From an uncultured Vampirovibrio sp. (lineage in GTDB: Bacteria; Cyanobacteriota; Vampirovibrionia; Gastranaerophilales; Gastranaerophilaceae), in NCBI GenBank assembly GCA_910584405.1, contig CAJUAL010000005.1, positions 1 to 64,000 of the forward strand: 64,000 nt of DNA. Reading direction: 5' to 3'. Of the stretch, positions 9,516 through 18,384 are shown piece after piece; positions within the stretch are counted from its first letter, which is position 1; the number at the start of each line of letters is the position of its first letter. A program made the translations under genes and the position numbers. The notes beneath the pieces are model-generated. The model was not told the origin of the DNA, did not search any database, and saw only the letters and a list, made by a program, of their open reading frames with translations.

Positions 9516-12500
9516 TTATTTTTTGAATATTTTCTTAAATAATGATTTTGACTGCTTTTTCTCAACGACTTCTGTCGGTTTTGGTTGAGTGGTTTGAAGG
9601 TTTCTTATTTTGATAATTTCTTCAACCGAAAGATTTTCTTCTCCTGCCTGCGGGATAGGGATTGTGTCAACAAAGTTTTGAGCACTTTCTATTTCTGAGT
9701 CAAGAGCAAGCCATTTGAATGATTTTATCATTTTTAACGGTTTTCTTGTATCACCGCGCAGTATAATTTGGAATTTTGTAGCATAATCGTCTGATTTGTT
9801 TTCAGCTAAGGATGGCAGGGCTTCTAATTCTTCCTGTGAAATTTGTTCACAGAAGATTGAGAATGTTTTAGCCGCAACTATATTTAATCCGGGAGTGTTT
9901 TTGACAAGATTAACAGGGTTAATATTTGCCAGTGGTCCTAAACTGTCAGAAAATGTTGATGCCAGTTTGCCGCGGGTTTTCATATCTGCGCTGTTATCAA
10001 TCAGACCGATTTTACCTGCAATATACATTGACATAACGTCACCTTGAGTTTTTATCGGAGAAAGCTCGGCAAATCCGTCGTTAAATGTCAAATGTCCGAA
10101 CATATTATTAAAATGTGAAGTATCAATGGTTACGATATTTTTGATTATTGAACCTATGGTTGATGAGAAAAACGCGTTTTCTCTTAAGTTTTCAGCCATA
10201 AGGAAGTTTTCGAACTTCCCGAACGGTCCGAGTTGCCCGTCTTTTATGTCAAAATCTACATATCCTTTAAGCGTTTTTAACTGTTCTTCAAGGGTTAAAC
10301 CTTTTAATTTTATGTCTGCAATAAACCTCATATTACCTGATAGCATATCTTTCATTTGCATTGTATCAAGAAGTACTTTTTCAATATCAAAATCACGACC
10401 ATGAACTTTTGCCATAAGTTCATATGTAATAAGGTTTACTGCTGCTTTTCCGTCAACGTAACCGCCTATAGGATGTGTTTTTAAATTGTTCAGATATAAA
10501 GTATTTTTAGCCAATGATATTTTTGAAGTTGTGTTTCTGACGGTTATATCCCCTGTTTTAATTCTGTTTAAGTTAATTGTTCCGTCAAGAATCTCAACGG
10601 GAATATCCGCAGCAGCTTTGGTTACAGATTCAGTTTGTGGCGGCAAAATTTCTGTCAAAGCTTCGGTAATTTGTGTTAATTTATCTAAATTAATTAATCT
10701 TGAATTAACTTTTACGTTAGATATTTTAGATTCAGAGAGATTTTTCCAGCTTGTTATAATATCGATGTTAAAATCCGACCCGTTGGCATTAACATCTTTT
10801 ATTCCTGCTTTTAAGTCTTTACTTGAAAGGTTTATGTCAATATCTCGAATATTTGTATAAAGTTCGGGCATTGTAAGGTTCCTGATGTAAAAATTACCTT
10901 TTATACTTGGGGATGTGACTTTACCGAAGGCAAAAAGCCCTCCGCCAAATGTGAACCCTGAATTTTGAAGCTTACAAATTGAACCTTCCAAATCCTTCGG
11001 AATACGAACTTTTAGCAGGTTAATAAACGGTTTTGTGCTAAGGTTTGAAATAATTGCCCGAACTGAAATTACTTCTCTTGCATTTAGTAAATTTATTGAT
11101 AATCTGTCATTGAAAGGTGCATCGTGTTTTCTTAAATATAAACCTGATTTCTTGATTTTTATTTCATCGCCTTCTTTATGGGCTTTTAGTTGAAAAAGCG
11201 CTTGTTTTCCTGCAAAATCGTATATTAAGACAGGTGAAATATAAGATAGCGGTGTAGCTTTTATTTGTATGGTTAAATCTGTTTTATCACCTTTTGAATC
11301 AAACTTGGCTTTTACAGGAATTTCACCTGTAGAATCAAGATAAGGCGAGATTTGATTACCGATTAGAGTTTTTAAGTCTGAGTCAGCTAATCCTCCGCTT
11401 ACGTTAATTCTTGTATGAGGGTTATAAAGATAGTCTTTAATTTCCCCGTTAAATACAATTGATGACTTTTGATTAAATAAAATTTCCGAATCCTTAAAGT
11501 TTATATCTTTTTTATTAATATCTGCGATTACGGTTTCATCTGTAATTGTACTGTTTAATTTAGGAAGATTAAGTTTAAAGTCTTCATTTTTAAACCTTCC
11601 GCGAATAACCCCTCTGGAGTTTGCAAATCCTAAGCGAGAGGATTTGTTTTCTAATGTGAAATTACCTGTTCTATCTGATAATATAAAATCTTCAAGCTTT
11701 AATTTTAATAACGTTGCTGTTTCTTTGATTTCACCCGTTATTTTGGTGTCTATAGTCAGATTTCCTGATTTTAAATCGTAAGCGTTTTTTATTTCTTTTG
11801 GCATAAATGCTGAATATAATCCTTTTAACGGGATTTTATCAGCAGAAATATTAATGTTTGTTGTATTAGAGGCAGGGTCAATTTTTCCGGAAACCTCTAA
11901 AGTTCTGTCGTTTATTAACATGTGTGTGTCACGAACATTAAAAGTATTATCATCAAATAAAAGGTTTGCGTTAATGTTATTGAAAACCAAGCCGATGTTT
12001 TTGTGGCTTATATTGCCGTTTCTGATGACAAATTTACCGTTTGAGCGGATGTCTTTAAAATTCGTTTTTAATTTAAAATTAGATAAGAAATATCCGTCAG
12101 CACTCATATTTGCAATATCGTTTCTTACATGAATGCTGTCAAAATATGCTCTTGTTATATTTAACAAGTTGTTAAAATGAACGGCGGGTGAGTTTACGCT
12201 GATATCAACAGAAGGATGTTTTCCGTAATTTATTCCGCCAAGAACATGTAAATATTCATTATTTGTTACATATAAATTTGTATCAATATTTGTGCGGTAT
12301 CCTTTTGCTTTTAATTTAAAATAAGATTCCGGTAATTCTGTCCCTGATAAAGTCAGTGTTGTATTATCGATATTTAAAAATCCTTTTGTCCAAATTTTAT
12401 TGTCAGTTTTATCTTGTCTTACTTTTAATTTTGCATCGATGTTTGATTTTAAGTTGTAATTTTGATAAACTTCTACAGGGTTAATAAACGGAAGCGCAAA

Positions 12501-13241
12501 AACAGCTTCATTATCAATATCTTCTTCTTTTGGTTCAAATTGAGGTAAAAAGGTGTTGATGTCAATATTTGCAGTAATATTTGTATTATTATCGCTAAGC
12601 AGTTGGGCGTCTGTTTTAATTTTAGCAAATTTTCCGTTGAAATATCCTAACTTTAGCTGATCACCTTTTAAAGTCAGGGAATGTCCTGTTTTTGTATCGT
12701 TAACTTGCGCTTTATAGTTGTTAAGTTTGAGGGCGGGTACTATTATTTTTATTTTTGACGGGTCAATTAATGTGTGTTCTTCTTTCTCTGTTAAAGTCGG
12801 TTTAGGTGTTAGTTGTTCTTTGCGTTTTTGGTTAACTAAGTCTTCGAAAACTTTGCTGATTTTTAGTTTTTCGCTGTCAGAAATTTCAAGGTTTAATTCA
12901 GGCGAATTTACATCTGCGCCGCTAACCCTTACAGTTAATCCCAAAAGCGAAGGTAAGAAAACTTTACCTCGTAAAGACTCTGCCTTAAATAAATTTGAGC
13001 CGTCAGGAAGTTCTATTGTTATATTATCAGCTTTAACCCCTGTTTCTAAAAACGGAGTTGTAATCAGTCGGGCATTCTTAAAGTCAAGAGTAAGGTTTGT
13101 GTTGTCTTTAACAAGTTTTTGCAGTTCCGGTTTATATTTATTCAAATCGGTTATTCTTGGCAGAACAATAAGAAAAGCAAGATATATTAATAAACCCGTA
13201 CAAAGTAATACATAACCCGTAACCTTCAAAAACTGCTTCAT
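9516..13241 (-). CDS. Large AsmA-family envelope protein
   Basis: A 1241-residue protein with an N-terminal membrane helix (about residues 7-28) and the AsmA opening (ITDLNKYKPELQKLVKDNTNL... GVKADNITIELPDGSNLFKAESL). The C-terminal section (LKGYVDFDIKDGQLGPFGKFENFL... MYIAGKIGL...) matches the AsmA-like C-terminal domain. AsmA-family proteins sit in the inner membrane with a large periplasmic part and are linked to phospholipid or lipopolysaccharide transport. CGGAGGG lies a few bases before the ATG. The downstream 871-residue paralogue follows after 2 nt. The C-terminus is lysine-rich. Two such proteins in tandem argue for a genuine outer membrane. Confidence 0.82.
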   Translation of the reverse strand: MKQFLKVTGYVLLCTGLLIYLAFLIVLPRITDLNKYKPELQKLVKDNTNLTLDFKNARLITTPFLETGVKADNITIELPDGSNLFKAESLRGKVFLPSLLGLTVRVSGADVNSPELNLEISDSEKLKISKVFEDLVNQKRKEQLTPKPTLTEKEEHTLIDPSKIKIIVPALKLNNYKAQVNDTKTGHSLTLKGDQLKLGYFNGKFAKIKTDAQLLSDNNTNITANIDINTFLPQFEPKEEDIDNEAVFALPFINPVEVYQNYNLKSNIDAKLKVRQDKTDNKIWTKGFLNIDNTTLTLSGTELPESYFKLKAKGYRTNIDTNLYVTNNEYLHVLGGINYGKHPSVDISVNSPAVHFNNLLNITRAYFDSIHVRNDIANMSADGYFLSNFKLKTNFKDIRSNGKFVIRNGNISHKNIGLVFNNINANLLFDDNTFNVRDTHMLINDRTLEVSGKIDPASNTTNINISADKIPLKGLYSAFMPKEIKNAYDLKSGNLTIDTKITGEIKETATLLKLKLEDFILSDRTGNFTLENKSSRLGFANSRGVIRGRFKNEDFKLNLPKLNSTITDETVIADINKKDINFKDSEILFNQKSSIVFNGEIKDYLYNPHTRINVSGGLADSDLKTLIGNQISPYLDSTGEIPVKAKFDSKGDKTDLTIQIKATPLSYISPVLIYDFAGKQALFQLKAHKEGDEIKIKKSGLYLRKHDAPFNDRLSINLLNAREVISVRAIISNLSTKPFINLLKVRIPKDLEGSICKLQNSGFTFGGGLFAFGKVTSPSIKGNFYIRNLTMPELYTNIRDIDINLSSKDLKAGIKDVNANGSDFNIDIITSWKNLSESKISNVKVNSRLINLDKLTQITEALTEILPPQTESVTKAAADIPVEILDGTINLNRIKTGDITVRNTTSKISLAKNTLYLNNLKTHPIGGYVDGKAAVNLITYELMAKVHGRDFDIEKVLLDTMQMKDMLSGNMRFIADIKLKGLTLEEQLKTLKGYVDFDIKDGQLGPFGKFENFLMAENLRENAFFSSTIGSIIKNIVTIDTSHFNNMFGHLTFNDGFAELSPIKTQGDVMSMYIAGKIGLIDNSADMKTRGKLASTFSDSLGPLANINPVNLVKNTPGLNIVAAKTFSIFCEQISQEELEALPSLAENKSDDYATKFQIILRGDTRKPLKMIKSFKWLALDSEIESAQNFVDTIPIPQAGEENLSVEEIIKIRNLQTTQPKPTEVVEKKQSKSLFKKIFKK

Positions 13242-13328
13242 AAAACCCTCCGTTAACCTTTATCTCAGTATAAAGTAAACACATTCTAAACCACAGTTTT
13301 TTTATACAGATATTTACATAAAGCAATA

Positions 13329-13904
13329 CTATTTGGCAATGTAGCCAAACTCTTGGAATACAACCCCCAAAGCTTCAACTTCGGTGTTTGTAATTCTAGA
13401 AAAGGTAAATAAAGTGTTTCTTTCAGGGTCAATTATACAAAAATTTTTACAGTAACTTCTTAAATCTTTATATGCAGTTTGATATGGAGGAGAACTTACC
13501 TTGTCAGAGTTTATCTTGATAAGGTTAAATTCTCTCTGGCGGATTTTTGTTTCAATTGATAATTTATTAAAAAACGGAGTTAGCTGCGTATTTTTATGCG
13601 CAGGTGTAAAAATAATAACCGTATGCTTTTTTCCTGAGTGATATACAGGGTAAAAATCTTTATTATATTTAAATAATTCTTTTACGTAATTTGGAATCTT
13701 GTAAAATCTGTATTTTACGTAGTTTCGTTTCATATAATCCGATAAAACTTGAGGTAAGAATCTTGAATCTATTGTTGTAAAATCTTCAAAATGCTCACCA
13801 CTGGTTGTTTTTTGCATAAAATGAGATTCTGATAATGCAAAAATAAACACTACCGTAAATATAACTCCAAAAACAAGGATCTTACTGATGCTATTCTTAC
13901 TCAT
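13329..13904 (-). CDS. Membrane-anchored protein, possible thioredoxin-like fold
   Basis: A 191-residue protein with one N-terminal hydrophobic segment (about 8-24) and the rest probably extracytoplasmic. The stretch KKHTVIIFTPAHKNTQLTPFFNKL, then FNLIKINSD and CKNFCIIDPERNTLFTFSRI, has the spacing of a thioredoxin-like fold, but the CXXC redox pair is missing at the expected place, so this is a weak guess. No family is recognised with confidence. It lies between the prepilin and AsmA genes on the same strand. TATAAT-like sequence just before the start could give it its own promoter. Confidence 0.55.
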   Translation of the reverse strand: MSKNSISKILVFGVIFTVVFIFALSESHFMQKTTSGEHFEDFTTIDSRFLPQVLSDYMKRNYVKYRFYKIPNYVKELFKYNKDFYPVYHSGKKHTVIIFTPAHKNTQLTPFFNKLSIETKIRQREFNLIKINSDKVSSPPYQTAYKDLRSYCKNFCIIDPERNTLFTFSRITNTEVEALGVVFQEFGYIAK

Positions 13905-13923
13905 TTATATATTATATCATAAA

Positions 13924-14640
13924 TTACCAATTTCTTAAATACTTAGCAGAACATGCCGGGCCGCCATATTTTGCATTTTCATTGCAGGCAAAAGCAGATT
14001 CCGAATAAAATTGATTTTCTCCACCGGGTACAACTTTTTTTAAATCGTTCATATTTAATACAAATATATCTTTACCAATTACATTTGGAGCTTTAGTACC
14101 ATTTACATCTATGGAAATTCTGCCGTAGGCAGAGGTATTTGTGTCCATTGCAAAAACATAATCAGGAGTTTGAAAGCATACTGTAGGATAATATCCCAGA
14201 ACCCAATATCCTGCACTTGTTCCATTTAAATATTTATATCCTGTCATTCCGTTTATATATTTATCAACAAGTATTCCTTGACAATTCCAACCATGAGAGA
14301 TGCTCCCCTTACATTGTCCGTTACAATCGGCATTTAGGTGTTTAAAATACTTGCTGAAAAGTTTAATTGCGGCATCGTTTTTATTATTTTCCGTATTTTC
14401 TGTAGCTAATACTTGTTCAAATGTTGAAACTTCGTAATCTTCGGACATTTTTAATGCAATCTGGTTAAATTGAGAATATGCTTTTCTCCATTTTACAATA
14501 TTAACTGTGTGTTGATATTTATTTAGTAATATCGGAATTGTCAATGCTGCAACAATACCGATTATTCCCAGGGTGACAAGAACCTCTGCTAAAGTAAATC
14601 CTAAGTTTTTGAAATCTGCGGGTTGCAAGCATTTTCTCAT
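13924..14640 (-). CDS. Type IV prepilin-like protein
   Basis: A 238-residue pseudopilin or pilin-like protein. The class III leader is textbook: G14 followed by F15-TLAEVLVTLGIIGIVAALTIP, with E19 at mature position +5. Prepilin peptidase would cut after G14 and methylate F15. The globular part is cysteine-containing (CNGQCKG, ACNENAKYGGPACS), typical of secreted minor pilins. Proteins of this kind serve type IV pili, type II secretion or DNA uptake, and no assembly genes are nearby to decide. It is divergent from an XRE regulator gene, and the shared upstream region holds repeated operator-like sequences. Confidence 0.88.
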   Translation of the reverse strand: MRKCLQPADFKNLGFTLAEVLVTLGIIGIVAALTIPILLNKYQHTVNIVKWRKAYSQFNQIALKMSEDYEVSTFEQVLATENTENNKNDAAIKLFSKYFKHLNADCNGQCKGSISHGWNCQGILVDKYINGMTGYKYLNGTSAGYWVLGYYPTVCFQTPDYVFAMDTNTSAYGRISIDVNGTKAPNVIGKDIFVLNMNDLKKVVPGGENQFYSESAFACNENAKYGGPACSAKYLRNW

Positions 14641-14652
14641 AAATTGAAATCC

Positions 14653-14688
14653 TATTCATTATAATTATTATATATTCATTATAATGAA
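14653..14688. promoter_or_regulatory. Candidate operator: two TATTCATTATAAT repeats
   Basis: The 13-mer TATTCATTATAAT occurs at 14653-14665 and again at 14673-14685, exactly 20 bp (two helical turns) apart. The second copy is inside the perfect palindrome TTCATTATAATGAA (14675-14688). The repeats lie between the divergent prepilin and XRE-regulator genes and include TATAAT-like cores, so a bound repressor would cover both promoters. Binding by the adjacent XRE protein is inferred. Confidence 0.5.
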
Positions 14689-14699
14689 TTAAAATAATC

Positions 14700-14939
14700 A
14701 TGTCAAATCGCTACAATATGTATATGAATATAGATTTAGTCAAACTGGGACAGAAAATTAAATTTGAAAGAATTAAACGCCAAATTAGTCAAGAACAATT
14801 AGCAGAATTGTCAAAATTATCTGTCCATGGGCTAAGTAATATCGAAACAGGTAAAACCGATGTTCGCTATACAAATCTATTGCAAATATCACATGCTTTT
14901 AATTTAAAACTTTGCGAACTTTTAGATTTTGATATATAA
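14700..14939 (+). CDS. XRE-family helix-turn-helix transcriptional regulator
   Basis: A 79-residue single-domain Cro/CI-type DNA-binding protein. The HTH reads LGQKIKFERIKRQISQEQLA followed by ELSKLSVHGLSNIETGKTDV, with the usual hydrophobic tail (LLQISHAFNLKLCELLDF). It probably controls its own promoter and that of the divergent prepilin. The start is uncertain: ATG codons at 14700, 14718 and 14724 are all in frame and none has a convincing ribosome site; the last would begin exactly at the domain edge (MNIDLVKLGQKI). Confidence 0.85.
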   Translation: MSNRYNMYMNIDLVKLGQKIKFERIKRQISQEQLAELSKLSVHGLSNIETGKTDVRYTNLLQISHAFNLKLCELLDFDI

Positions 14940-14971
14940 ATTACCCACAGATTATCCGTAGAAAATTAAGC

Positions 14972-15000
14972 AATAAAAAAGAAGGCCTTAAAACCTTCTT
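14972..15000 (-). terminator. Terminator of tRNA-Gly
   Basis: On the minus strand AAGAAGG and CCTTCTT (15000-14994 and 14985-14979) form a stem with an 8-nt loop, followed by TTTTTTATTG. It lies directly downstream of the tRNA gene. Confidence 0.75.
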
Positions 15001-15005
15001 CTTTA

Positions 15006-15080
15006 TGGAGCGGGAGACGAGGCTCGAACTCGCGACATCCTCCTTGGCAAGGAGGCATTCTACCACTGAATTACCCCCGC
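15006..15080 (-). tRNA. tRNA-Gly (anticodon GCC)
   Basis: The minus strand reads GCGGGGGTAATTCAGTGG... with a 7-bp acceptor stem (GCGGGGG with CTCCCGC), the D-loop AGTGG, the anticodon stem CTCCT/AGGAG around TTGCCAA (anticodon GCC), the T-arm with GTTCGAG, and an encoded CCA end at 15006-15008. The length is 75 nt including CCA. A terminator follows directly. It is a single tRNA, not part of a cluster. Confidence 0.96.
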
Positions 15081-15261
15081 TTATCTTGCGTTCGTTACTC
15101 TTTTATAATACATGCTAAAAAAAATATTTCAAGCACTTTTTTTTATTATTTTTATTTTTAATATTTCTTAATGTTTTTATTGCGATTTTGGCAATTATTT
15201 ATAAATGAAATACTTAATATGTATATAGGGGATATATATATTAAGAGATCGGGGATTATTG

Positions 15262-17112
15262 ATGAATTATTACGAGTACTTAAACAAGGCATTTGAAACT
15301 AATCAAGGTCAAAATATTGCTCAAAATTTGATTAAATACCAACCAAATGCAAATCCGTTTGCTAAATCAGTGTTTAACGGTAACAATACTGATAATACTG
15401 TTAATGTTAACGGGGTTTCAATTTTTGAAAAAGCTACAAAAGAAGATGTCAGCAAAATTGATTATGACAAATTAACTGCTGTGGTTGATGCAGAAAATCC
15501 GCAAAAATTCAGCCCATTAGAATTTGTTTTAAAAGTTTTCATGTCTATTGATGAAGTTAAAAAGCTTGCTGACAAAGACGGAAACGGTGAAATCTCAAAA
15601 GAAGAAGCAAAAGAACTTGTAAAAGATTTAGTTGCTAAAGACGGTAACGCCGAAGACTTATCTTTAGAAGATTTTGAAGCTGTATTGAAAGAACACAATG
15701 TTGATTTAGATGATTTATTAGCTAAGGAACTTGCTGATTCAGAGAAAATAGGAGAAGAAGATTCTGTTGCATCTGAGGATTATGCTGATGCTGGAAGTGC
15801 CGCAGATGCAGGCTATGCTGATTCTGTAGGAGGCGCTGCTCCTGTTGATTATTCTCCTGCGCCTTCAGGAAATTATGATAATTATAATACTACTGCAGAT
15901 GAATTTGCTTCAGTTGACGGAACTTCAATGGAAGAATTGCAAGCAGAAAAGGCAACGCGTGAAAGTACTTTAAAAGAAAAACAAGATGCATTAAATGCCG
16001 TATATAACGGAGAAAATGCTAATATAAAAGCTGCTAAAGATGAAATGAATAAGGCTCAAACTGAGTATGAAAAAGCTTTAACTGAAGATGAAGGGGCGAA
16101 AAAGTTTGCACCGCAGGTTATTAAAAATAATGAAAATATTGCTAAAAATGAAGAAAATATAAATAAAAATGCAAAAGCTATTACAGATAAAGAAAACGAA
16201 ATTACAACAGCTGAGGGCAGTTTAACTTCACTAACAGGTGAGTTGGAAACTTTGGAAGCTTCATTATCATCTCTTCCTGCATTATCAGGTAAAGAAGAAG
16301 ATAAAGAAAAAGATGCCCAAATCACTGCAAAGAAATCAGAGTTAGAAAAAGCTATTTCAGCTAAAAAAGAAGAAATTTCAAAATTAACCGAACAGGTTGA
16401 AACTTTAAAGAAAGAACTTGAAGAATTAAATAAAGAAAAAGCTGAACTTGAAAAAGAAAAACAAGCTTTAGAAGAAGAAAAACAAAAATTAGATGAACAA
16501 GTAAAAGAACATTGTAATGAAATTACAAAAGCTAAACTTGAAGCATTTAATAAAGCTAAAGAAAATTATGAAACAGTTAAAGCTAAAGAACTTGAGTCAG
16601 CTAAAGCCGAGGTTCAAAAAGCTCAGGAAGCAGTAAAAGAAATTGATACAAAAATAGCTGAGAAAAAAGCTATTGAAACAACAAAAGAGTATGCTGCTGC
16701 TCAAGGCGGGGATTTAAAACCAGGTTTATTCAAAGGTACTTTAGCCGGAAAAGAAGATGTTGTTAACCAATTATGCCATAAATACGGTGTTGATCCTGCA
16801 TTAGTTGCGTCAATTATCGGTCTTGAATCAGGCTGGGGTACAAGTAACTTAGCTCGTCATAACAACTTTATGGGATATAGAAAAGCAGGTGATGCCGGTG
16901 TTAACGCTAAAGGTTTCGGATACTTCTCAACTCCTGAAAAAGGGTTGGAAGCAGGAATTAAAAACCTTGCAAGATATACAAGATTTTCAGATGTCGCATC
17001 AGTTGATTTTAATAACTTAGACCAAATCGGCAGACATTACTGTGAAGGCGGAGTCTGGGCAGGATGGGTAAGAAAAATGCACAATAGCCGAGTCCAACAG
17101 TATATCGCATAG
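15262..17112 (+). CDS. EF-hand/coiled-coil protein with C-terminal glucosaminidase domain
   Basis: A 616-residue protein in three parts. Near residue 104 is one EF-hand-like loop (DKDGNGEISKEE). A long Lys/Glu-rich coiled coil fills about 230-490. The last 115 residues are a glucosaminidase domain of the FlgJ/LytG type (LCHKYGVDPALVASIIGLESGWG, catalytic E522, then HNNFMGY and a WAGWVRKMH end), which cleaves glycan strands of peptidoglycan. There is no Sec signal peptide or membrane helix, so how it would reach the wall is unclear. A TTG at 15259 is an alternative start; GGGGAT is a weak ribosome site. A terminator follows. Confidence 0.82.
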   Translation: MNYYEYLNKAFETNQGQNIAQNLIKYQPNANPFAKSVFNGNNTDNTVNVNGVSIFEKATKEDVSKIDYDKLTAVVDAENPQKFSPLEFVLKVFMSIDEVKKLADKDGNGEISKEEAKELVKDLVAKDGNAEDLSLEDFEAVLKEHNVDLDDLLAKELADSEKIGEEDSVASEDYADAGSAADAGYADSVGGAAPVDYSPAPSGNYDNYNTTADEFASVDGTSMEELQAEKATRESTLKEKQDALNAVYNGENANIKAAKDEMNKAQTEYEKALTEDEGAKKFAPQVIKNNENIAKNEENINKNAKAITDKENEITTAEGSLTSLTGELETLEASLSSLPALSGKEEDKEKDAQITAKKSELEKAISAKKEEISKLTEQVETLKKELEELNKEKAELEKEKQALEEEKQKLDEQVKEHCNEITKAKLEAFNKAKENYETVKAKELESAKAEVQKAQEAVKEIDTKIAEKKAIETTKEYAAAQGGDLKPGLFKGTLAGKEDVVNQLCHKYGVDPALVASIIGLESGWGTSNLARHNNFMGYRKAGDAGVNAKGFGYFSTPEKGLEAGIKNLARYTRFSDVASVDFNNLDQIGRHYCEGGVWAGWVRKMHNSRVQQYIA

Positions 17113-17140
17113 TAACTCATAATTTCATTATATTCCTAAG

Positions 17141-17170
17141 AAAAGCTCTGTAATCATACAGGGCTTTTTA
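17141..17170 (+). terminator. Rho-independent terminator
   Basis: AAAAGCTCTGT (17141-17151) pairs with ACAGGGCTTTT (17158-17168, one G-T pair) over a 6-nt loop and ends in TTTTTA. It closes the glucosaminidase gene. Confidence 0.85.
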
Positions 17171-17238
17171 AATAGCAAATTATTCTTTGTTTGGTTATTA
17201 TATAAATGACACTACAAAATAACGAAAGGATTTAACCA

Positions 17239-18354
17239 ATGTCATTTATATCAAGATTGACGTCAAAATTTTCATCTTCAACTCCGAGAGTTGAAACAAA
17301 AGTAAAAGCGAGAATATTACCAAACAGATTCGTTCCTCAAGATAGCATGTTTATGGATATGGGTGCTGTTACAAGAACCCCAAGACAAAATTCTGCTGAT
17401 GAACTTATAAAATCTATAGAATCTTACGCTGATATTTATGAATCAGGTGTAAAGTCTGCCGAACCTAAATTGATTGAATTAGCAAGAGAATATGGTGTAG
17501 ATTTACCTAAAGAGGCTAAAGCCTTGGGTGTAGATGTTTTTCAGGCTGCGAAGAAAAAAGGTCGAGTTGAACAAGATTTTAAAGTTAAAGATTGGTTCTC
17601 AGGCGAGGAAAGTGTTGAACGAAGAGCGCTGGATTTAACAGAAGTTGCAACAGATGTTGAGGCTCAAAAAAGATTGGGTGAAACTAACAGCAGAGAACTT
17701 AGAAACTTTTTATCTCAAACCGAAGGTATGAGTACAGAACATCTGGGTGTTGCACATGATATTATCGACCTTGCTCATATGGGAGACAGGTTACAAACCA
17801 ATATCTCATTACAAAAAATGCTTGCTAATGGCAGAACAATTATGGGTGATATTCTTTCAAAATTCCCTGAAATCAGCCGTAGAAATCCGGGTGCTGTTGA
17901 GTTAACGGGTAAAGTTTTTAACCACTCAGATGATACTAATTCAAAATTTTTCTTGTTGAATTTATTTGGAAATGATTTAGCAAATACCGGTCATTTAACA
18001 GAACAATTAAGAGCGCTAAAAGAACTTGTCCCTGCTTTAGCTAAAGATACTTTAGGCGGCGGATATTTGATGGACTATTCAAAAGAAAACAGATTTTTCA
18101 GAATCCTTACTTCTTTATGTCGGAGTGATGCAAAACCTGAAAATATAAGATTACTCCCTAATATATCTGATATGATAGCAAAAGTAAGCAGGAAAACTCA
18201 TCCGTCCGTTGATGGTGTAGATATTGCTTTGGGTGATACAAAAGTTGTCAGAGAAAATCTGGAAGTATTACCTCAGGTACTTGAAAATGCCGAAGTCGCA
18301 GGTAAGAATCTGGATGTTTCGGGATTTTTAACAAAAAACGTTAATCTTGATTAG
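17239..18354 (+). CDS. Unknown soluble protein, 371 residues
   Basis: I do not recognise this protein. It has no signal peptide, no membrane helix and no cysteine-rich motif. The N-terminus is basic and serine-rich (MSFISRLTSKFSSS), and the rest looks helical with leucine-rich stretches. AAAGGA about 8 nt before the ATG supports the start. It stands alone between two terminators, downstream of the glucosaminidase protein and convergent with dnaE. A lineage-specific protein is likely. Confidence 0.7.
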   Translation: MSFISRLTSKFSSSTPRVETKVKARILPNRFVPQDSMFMDMGAVTRTPRQNSADELIKSIESYADIYESGVKSAEPKLIELAREYGVDLPKEAKALGVDVFQAAKKKGRVEQDFKVKDWFSGEESVERRALDLTEVATDVEAQKRLGETNSRELRNFLSQTEGMSTEHLGVAHDIIDLAHMGDRLQTNISLQKMLANGRTIMGDILSKFPEISRRNPGAVELTGKVFNHSDDTNSKFFLLNLFGNDLANTGHLTEQLRALKELVPALAKDTLGGGYLMDYSKENRFFRILTSLCRSDAKPENIRLLPNISDMIAKVSRKTHPSVDGVDIALGDTKVVRENLEVLPQVLENAEVAGKNLDVSGFLTKNVNLD

Positions 18355-18384
18355 AAAAAGACGGTGATTTATTCACCGTCTTTT
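18355..18384. terminator. Bidirectional terminator overlapping the dnaE stop
   Basis: AAAAAGACGGTGA (18355-18367) pairs with TCACCGTCTTTT (18373-18384) over TTTAT. The dnaE stop codon (18369-18371, minus strand) lies in the loop, so the last dnaE codons form one arm. It serves both convergent genes. Confidence 0.85.

Noticed and set aside
13138..13326. Minus-strand 62-codon frame upstream of the large AsmA gene
   Set aside because: It overlaps the true AsmA start in another frame and has no domain or ribosome site.
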